From: Leishmania mexicana MHOM/GT/2001/U1103
Taxonomy: Eukaryota > Euglenozoa > Kinetoplastea > Trypanosomatida > Trypanosomatidae
NCBI RefSeq assembly: GCF_000234665.1
Contig: NC_018324.1
Coordinates: 3,046,944 to 3,110,943, forward strand
Direction: 5' to 3'
Length of the DNA stretch: 64,000 nucleotides
Part shown: one piece after another, positions 58,848 through 64,000 of the stretch
Layout of the letters: every line of letters begins with the position of its first letter
Numbering within the stretch: the stretch's first letter is position 1
Position numbers and translations under genes: made by a program
The notes under the pieces: generated by a model
Told to the model about the DNA's origin: nothing
Database searches by the model: none
The model's input: the letters and a program-made list of their open reading frames with translations, nothing else

Positions 58848-61800
58848 ATGCAGCAGATGCACTGGACCGCGGCGCGTGGCCAGCTGTCCGGTCCTCAACA
58901 CTCGCAACAACCTGCACCGCAGGCATCTACCCATGCTAGCCAGAAGCAGCAGCAGCACTTGCATCAGAATGGGTCTCGGGGGCTGATCGCGGCCGGCATG
59001 GGGGGCGGCAGTGCAGGGGTGAATATTTCTTCAGGTGCCGCCACCGGTGCGTCTGCTCCTCGCGCAAACGTCAATAGCAACGCCTTTTATAGCCCCCGCT
59101 TTGCCCATCCGATGGGCCCGCTACCGCCCGTCCAGAATCAGCAGCAGCACCAACGCTCTCCTCGATCGCTGTCAGGTACGACTCCCAATAACGTCGTGAG
59201 TGGAAATAGAAGTGGTCTGGAGACGAGCGCGCCGCTCGCCGGGCGCGAGGCCCCGGCCATCGCGGGCGCAAACTCCGCCGCCGCGCACACAAGCTCTGCC
59301 GTAGTCGGAGTGTTCCTAAGCGGTACTCGCACCAACTTCACCGATTTCGGTGCGGCAGCAGCGTACGGGCTCGGTCCCGGTGGCGTTGGCTCGCCGAGCG
59401 GGCCCACCGCCAACGCCGGCAGCATCCTCGCAGATGCAAATGATGAGGAGGTGAACCAGCTGTTACGGGAGCTAGAGTTCTCAGTTGACAGCCCGCACGC
59501 GTTGGCAGTGCTGCGAGACGCCGTGGATGCCATCGAAGCACGCGCGCTGGCCAACTTTGACCCCCTGTCTCGAGACACGTTCCTGGAGCAGCGCATCCGC
59601 GATGTTCTGACGGAGCTGTCGCGGACATCGAACGAGCGCTCCCTGCTGCTCGCCGTGAGTCTCATAGAGGCGTTGATCCCGATCGCCTACACCAGCCCTC
59701 ACTCCAAGTATACTCGTCTGTGCCGCAGTCTCTCGGTGTTGCGCCAGAGCGGGAATGAGAAGGCCGCCAGGGAGGCGCAGCGGGTGTACAAGCTGCTGCT
59801 GGAGGCGGATGCGCGCTACCCGGGGCCAGAGTCGCCGCTGAAGGCGTTTGTGCAGAAGGAGCTCCGCGAAAACTGCGAGCAGGCGCTCCTGCAACTCCAC
59901 GGCCGCGTGCAGCAGGCGAAAGCGGCGTTTCCGGCGCAGTTCTTTTCTGTCATGTTGGGCTGTGCCGCCACTGCGGAAGTGAACCCGCGCTACATCTCTG
60001 GCAAAACTCGTGCACAGGCAATTCAGCTCGGCACGATGCTCACGGGCAGCCCCGATCCGCTGCTCCGAAAAGCCGCCTATGAGTGCCTCGTCGCCATCTT
60101 CCGAAACACGAGCAACATGCGACCCAACGAGCTGGTTCTGGAGAGCCGCCGTCTCTGCGATGAGTGCATGCGGACCCTGAACGCGAGTCAGCACAACGAG
60201 GGCCACGTTGTATCGGCTCTGAAGGCGCTGCACGCCCTCCTGAGCAGTCGCGGGCTCTCGGCGATCGACAGACAGGTGATACCGCAGCTGTGTGTGCTCG
60301 TCACCGAGCAGCACCGGGTGTCCAAGTCTCTACTGGTGCGCAGCGCCGTGTGCGACCTTGTGCCCATCATTGCCCCGGTCGACATTGCGTCTATGCCGCG
60401 CCGCACCACGTACTGCGCGATCATCATGGAGCCAGTGAAGAACGTGCGCGATGAGCGCTTCAAGGCGCACGAGCTGCATAATGTGGCTTCCTTTGTCCGG
60501 AGTGTCGGGTACCGCGTGCTTGACGCTACAAATCGCACAAACTTGGAGTCGATCCTGCACCGCTACATCTCCCGTCCGGAGACGCAGGAAGCTTGCTGGT
60601 CCATCATGGCGGCCATCTGCGCATCCTCGACGCCGGCCAGCGGAGGCACGGCATCGGTGGCGTCCATGGGCGGACGCCGCGTAGACTACGTTAGTACACC
60701 TACCACACTCCCGAGCCCCACAACGCAGAACACCCATCAGGACCTCTCCTTGACGCCCTCCATGGCTGAGGTGCGCAAGACCTCGCAGCACGCCAGCCGC
60801 GAAAACTTAGCCACATCGCCGTCGGCGCTCCAGCGGCACTTCTCGTACCACCACGGTGACGACAACGACGATCAGGCCAGCGCTCCACTTATCTCCGTTA
60901 GGACCACCTCACAACGGTCGGGAGGCACGTGCTCCCTCAGTGCCTCCCCTACCTCGGCGAACGCACCAGCCTTCAACCTCTCCACCTTCAGCGCACACCA
61001 CACGGTGACCATCGACGATGTTGTCCTGCGCTGCTTGCCGTATCTCGCCCACGCCATCCTGACCCAGTCACTAGTAGACTCCCTTCGTGTAATACAAGCC
61101 ACGTACCCGCAGTTGCGCGCTGATGTGCAGACGGCTCTGGACAAGTTGGTGGATAGCGTGCTGAAGGAGCCTTTCGCGGCGTCCGCGACGGTGGCGGCTG
61201 TCACACCTCCCCAGTATTTTTCCCAGCTGCCAAGCTCCACGGCGCAGCAGGCGCAGCCGCAAGCCCACTCCCTTCACAGCCGTGACGGTGGCTTTGGGAG
61301 CGCGCCAATGAACAGTGCCCCCCGCACCGCCGAGTCTCACCCGCTCAGCCCTGGTAGTGGCCCGGAGCCGGTCATGACGTTATCTCGTCCAGGGACATGC
61401 AGCACACCGATCGCTGGCGGGCCGGTGGGGCGGCTCACACAGTACTTTCGGCCGAGCGAGAGCGCGGCAATGCACCGAAGCGAGGGCACCACGAACAGCC
61501 CGTCCCCGACCTCGCCGGTGGCAATGCGCAACACCTCTGGGCCTTCACCCTCGGGCAACAACAGCTTCCTGGGCCCCGACACCGCCTACACCGTCGGCGG
61601 CGGCGACTCGAACAGCGGAGCCCCGTACGGTGCTGGCGGACCACTTCGCTACTCCCCGCTCTCCACGTCGATGGGCACGCCCTTCAGTCCCGTGACGCAC
61701 ATGGCGGCAGGTGGCGGAAATGCCGCAACAGCCCCGTCGCCGCTGCTCAAGAATGAATTGACGGTGGCGCTGAAGTTGTTCACGGAGCGGCCCCTAACGT

Positions 61801-64000
61801 CGGTGCAGCATCTGCATGATCTTAAGAACTCGGTGATCGCCTTCCAGCGTCACGAGGATCCGCTCGTGCGGCAGCAGAGCAGCGAGACGATCATCTCGAG
61901 CCTGCGGCAGTGGATCGCCTACGCGAAGGAGCACAAGACCTCAACTTACTCCACACGCGTGACAGAGATATTGGAGGCGTACATGAAGAACGTCCTGATG
62001 GAGGTCGACCGCCAGTGCGGGTTGTACGAGATTACGCTGCTGGCAAACGCCACGAACCTGCGCGCCTTTTTATCAGAGCAACGCATCCTATCCTCCCTGC
62101 TGAGTTTCCTGAACAGCACAGCGCTGGTACGCGAGAAAACGGTGGAGCTGCTCGTCGCCATCACCCAGGACTCCAAGCCCTCCCCCTCTGTCGTGGCGGT
62201 GCAGCAGAGCCTGTACGTCACCGTCGAATCGTGTGTGGTGGTGCTCGAGTACACGAACGACGTGAGCATGCTACTGCGCAGCATGGCCGACCTGCAGACC
62301 TTTACCCGGCTGTGCATCCGTCAGCTGAACAACCACCTCAGCCGCATCTTCTACGCCTTTCGCAAGCGTCTTTTAGAGGTCAGTGTGCCGGACGTGGTGC
62401 TACTTTCCATTCTCAAGACACTCGAGATCATCCTGCAGGCACTGGCGAAAGACGAGAAGACCATCTTGCAGTACCAGGACGACGTGCTAGAGCTCTACGA
62501 CCCGGTCGTGGAGATACTGAAGCAGTCACCGTCGCCGACGCTGAGCCATGCTGCCATCAACGTTCTCGTGTACGTACACGAGATGTGCATCCCGAGTGCC
62601 TCGACGGATCTGCGTAAGCAGCAGGAGCTGATCACCGCGCTGACACACGTCTACACCAGCAGCACCTGCACTGTGAACGAATCGCTGAGTATGCTGACGC
62701 TGTTTGGCCAGCTCGGCGCCATCGACCCCTCTGCACAGTCCGTTGCGACAACCGCAAAGAAGAAGGAGGAGGCCGTCATCCAGGATGAGGCTGACCTGGA
62801 GCTCACCTACGACTACACGGTGATTGTATACCGCACGCTGAGCCGCATGCTGGACGCGTCACTCTCCGATGCCGTCTGCTCTCAGGCTCTGCGCACCCTG
62901 CTCCAGTTCATCCGCTTCACTCAAGACAAGAAGGACCTTGTCGGCGGCGTCCACGCCGTTCGGGCGGTGCTACAGATCACAAAGCGCGTGACAGATAGCC
63001 CGGCCCTGCGGGTGGAGGCTCTGCATGTATTGGCAGCCGTTACCGCCATGCGGCATGAGCGTATTGTACGGCTAATGTTGCCTGAAATCGTGGTCCTGCT
63101 GGAGCAGCTGTGGACCCCGAAAGACCGTCCGCTCTTCCGCGCTGTCTTGGAGGTGGTGAGCGCGCTCAAGCCGGGAAAGCTGTCCGGCAAGGAGCAGTCA
63201 GAGTCGTGGGCGTGGCTGTATCCGAGACTGGTGGACGTGGCCCTGCAGGACCGCACCGAGTCGCGCGAGTTCTGCCTCCGCGTTGTGGAGATTGTGCTGA
63301 ATGCCAGCTACATTCCGCCGCACTGCATCCCCGTTGTGTTTCCGATGCTACTTCAGTTCCTGCAGCAATCAGACCAGCTGGTGGATGTGCGCAGCCAGTC
63401 CCTGTGCGCCGCCGTGCACATCGTGTGCGAGCTGAAGGCGGTGCAGTTCTTCTCGTCCCTGCTGCACGGCATCTGCACCCTCACCCGGCACTGCGAGCTG
63501 AACGAGGATCTGGGTCCGCGCCTCTCCACCCCCGGGGTGCGGGAGTCACTCAAGGTGTTGGCGGCACTGCACCCCAGCGGCCGCAGCACGATCAAGATGT
63601 TGCGTGACCGCATCGGCGAGGGAGATGAGCGCATGACGAACCCGACCGGGCCCTCCATATTCAACACCATGGGCATGCCAGCGGCTAGTGTCACGAGTCT
63701 CGCCGCCGGGGGCCCCACCTCCTCGATACTTGTCATGGGGCCACCGACTGGCAACGTCGGCGGCGGGCAGGGTGGCGGACTGGGTGTAGCAAATCCAGCG
63801 AATTCAGGGATTGGTTCGCTAGTCAACATCAGCGGCTTTGGCGCCTCTGCCACTGGTGGCAGCCCAGCCGCAGGGGGCGGGGTGGCCAGTGGTGGGTCGT
63901 ACCTGCGGCTTACAAACGTGTCGGGGCCCTTTGCAGGGGCTGAGGAAGAGGACGGAGGGCTGAGCCTCAGCGCTGACACGGCAGGCCAGGAAGTCGACCT
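58848..64000 (+). CDS. TOR: TOR-family protein kinase, N-terminal HEAT-repeat part (3' end outside window)
   Basis: The frame from the ATG at 58848 stays open to the end of the window (1717 codons), so the kinase domain lies to the right. The first 195 residues are Gln/Gly/Ala-rich. From about 197 come helical HEAT-type repeats (LANFDPLSRDTFLEQRIRDV, LLLAVSLIEALIPIA, FVQKELRENCEQALLQLH, RKAAYECLVAIF). A disordered Ser/Gly/His-rich insertion of about 370 residues (600-970) is interrupted by a repeat, VVLRCLPYLAHAILTQSLVD near 722. After it come ALKLFTERPL near 974 and the segment that matches TOR DUF3385, with LFGQLGAIDP at 1285-1294 corresponding to LGLLGALDP of mTOR, then LMLPEIVVLLEQLW near 1410. 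TOR is the central growth and nutrient kinase. Trypanosomatids carry several TOR paralogues, and which one this is cannot be decided without the C-terminus. Confidence 0.75.
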   Translation, partial: MQQMHWTAARGQLSGPQHSQQPAPQASTHASQKQQQHLHQNGSRGLIAAGMGGGSAGVNISSGAATGASAPRANVNSNAFYSPRFAHPMGPLPPVQNQQQHQRSPRSLSGTTPNNVVSGNRSGLETSAPLAGREAPAIAGANSAAAHTSSAVVGVFLSGTRTNFTDFGAAAAYGLGPGGVGSPSGPTANAGSILADANDEEVNQLLRELEFSVDSPHALAVLRDAVDAIEARALANFDPLSRDTFLEQRIRDVLTELSRTSNERSLLLAVSLIEALIPIAYTSPHSKYTRLCRSLSVLRQSGNEKAAREAQRVYKLLLEADARYPGPESPLKAFVQKELRENCEQALLQLHGRVQQAKAAFPAQFFSVMLGCAATAEVNPRYISGKTRAQAIQLGTMLTGSPDPLLRKAAYECLVAIFRNTSNMRPNELVLESRRLCDECMRTLNASQHNEGHVVSALKALHALLSSRGLSAIDRQVIPQLCVLVTEQHRVSKSLLVRSAVCDLVPIIAPVDIASMPRRTTYCAIIMEPVKNVRDERFKAHELHNVASFVRSVGYRVLDATNRTNLESILHRYISRPETQEACWSIMAAICASSTPASGGTASVASMGGRRVDYVSTPTTLPSPTTQNTHQDLSLTPSMAEVRKTSQHASRENLATSPSALQRHFSYHHGDDNDDQASAPLISVRTTSQRSGGTCSLSASPTSANAPAFNLSTFSAHHTVTIDDVVLRCLPYLAHAILTQSLVDSLRVIQATYPQLRADVQTALDKLVDSVLKEPFAASATVAAVTPPQYFSQLPSSTAQQAQPQAHSLHSRDGGFGSAPMNSAPRTAESHPLSPGSGPEPVMTLSRPGTCSTPIAGGPVGRLTQYFRPSESAAMHRSEGTTNSPSPTSPVAMRNTSGPSPSGNNSFLGPDTAYTVGGGDSNSGAPYGAGGPLRYSPLSTSMGTPFSPVTHMAAGGGNAATAPSPLLKNELTVALKLFTERPLTSVQHLHDLKNSVIAFQRHEDPLVRQQSSETIISSLRQWIAYAKEHKTSTYSTRVTEILEAYMKNVLMEVDRQCGLYEITLLANATNLRAFLSEQRILSSLLSFLNSTALVREKTVELLVAITQDSKPSPSVVAVQQSLYVTVESCVVVLEYTNDVSMLLRSMADLQTFTRLCIRQLNNHLSRIFYAFRKRLLEVSVPDVVLLSILKTLEIILQALAKDEKTILQYQDDVLELYDPVVEILKQSPSPTLSHAAINVLVYVHEMCIPSASTDLRKQQELITALTHVYTSSTCTVNESLSMLTLFGQLGAIDPSAQSVATTAKKKEEAVIQDEADLELTYDYTVIVYRTLSRMLDASLSDAVCSQALRTLLQFIRFTQDKKDLVGGVHAVRAVLQITKRVTDSPALRVEALHVLAAVTAMRHERIVRLMLPEIVVLLEQLWTPKDRPLFRAVLEVVSALKPGKLSGKEQSESWAWLYPRLVDVALQDRTESREFCLRVVEIVLNASYIPPHCIPVVFPMLLQFLQQSDQLVDVRSQSLCAAVHIVCELKAVQFFSSLLHGICTLTRHCELNEDLGPRLSTPGVRESLKVLAALHPSGRSTIKMLRDRIGEGDERMTNPTGPSIFNTMGMPAASVTSLAAGGPTSSILVMGPPTGNVGGGQGGGLGVANPANSGIGSLVNISGFGASATGGSPAAGGGVASGGSYLRLTNVSGPFAGAEEEDGGLSLSADTAGQEVD

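Noticed and set aside
59481..60314. Antisense frame of 277 codons over the TOR gene
   Set aside because: It mirrors the sense HEAT-repeat frame, which is open for over 5 kb and has recognisable TOR motifs.

Overview
The window is nuclear DNA of a trypanosomatid, most probably Leishmania. The evidence is the architecture: very long intron-free coding frames, all on the + strand, GC-rich at third positions, rich in Ala/Ser/Thr/Gly and homopolymer runs. They are separated by long pyrimidine-rich intergenic stretches packed with TG/CA, TA and CCCT simple repeats. Almost every gene is preceded by a polypyrimidine tract and an AG of the kind used for spliced-leader trans-splicing. No bacterial-type promoter, ribosome binding site or terminator is expected, and none is seen. 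The whole window reads as part of one unidirectional polycistronic unit; species and chromosome cannot be fixed from the sequence alone. A run of exactly 100 N at 5645-5744 shows that it is a scaffolded draft.

Layout: (1) 2-2362, 3' part of a disordered protein of unknown function; (2) 2363-9150, a 6.8 kb intergenic interval with the N gap and a copy of an interspersed repeat; (3) 9151-12243, a disordered Ser/Gly-rich protein; (4) 12244-14841, intergenic, with a roughly 0.95 kb island of unusual composition; (5) 14842-16055, a nucleotide-sugar transporter gene whose first membrane segment is broken by a frameshift or deletion; (6) a repeat copy in its 3' flank; (7) 17277-21230, a 1317-residue low-complexity protein; (8) 24395-25489, a very basic Ala/Lys/Arg-rich protein containing a perfect 20-bp inverted repeat; (9) 26295-34223, a 2642-residue WD40/zinc-finger protein resembling the GATOR2/SEA subunit WDR24; (10) 35061-41957, a 2298-residue AAA+ protein resembling the PCNA unloader ATAD5/Elg1; (11) 43260-49133, a large protein with three MORN-type motifs; (12) 50040-53468, an acidic protein with a tandem CxCC repeat; (13) 53469-58847, a 5.4 kb intergenic interval with another repeat copy and one small candidate gene; (14) 58848-64000, the N-terminal 1717 codons of a TOR-family kinase running off the right edge.

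Neighbouring genes in such polycistrons are usually not functionally related. Even so, a GATOR2-like protein and a TOR kinase lie about 25 kb apart here. They would act in the same nutrient-sensing pathway, GATOR2 promoting TORC1 activity upstream of TOR. Expression differences between the genes would be set after transcription, through trans-splicing, 3'UTRs and the SIDER-like repeats that lie in four of the 3' flanks.
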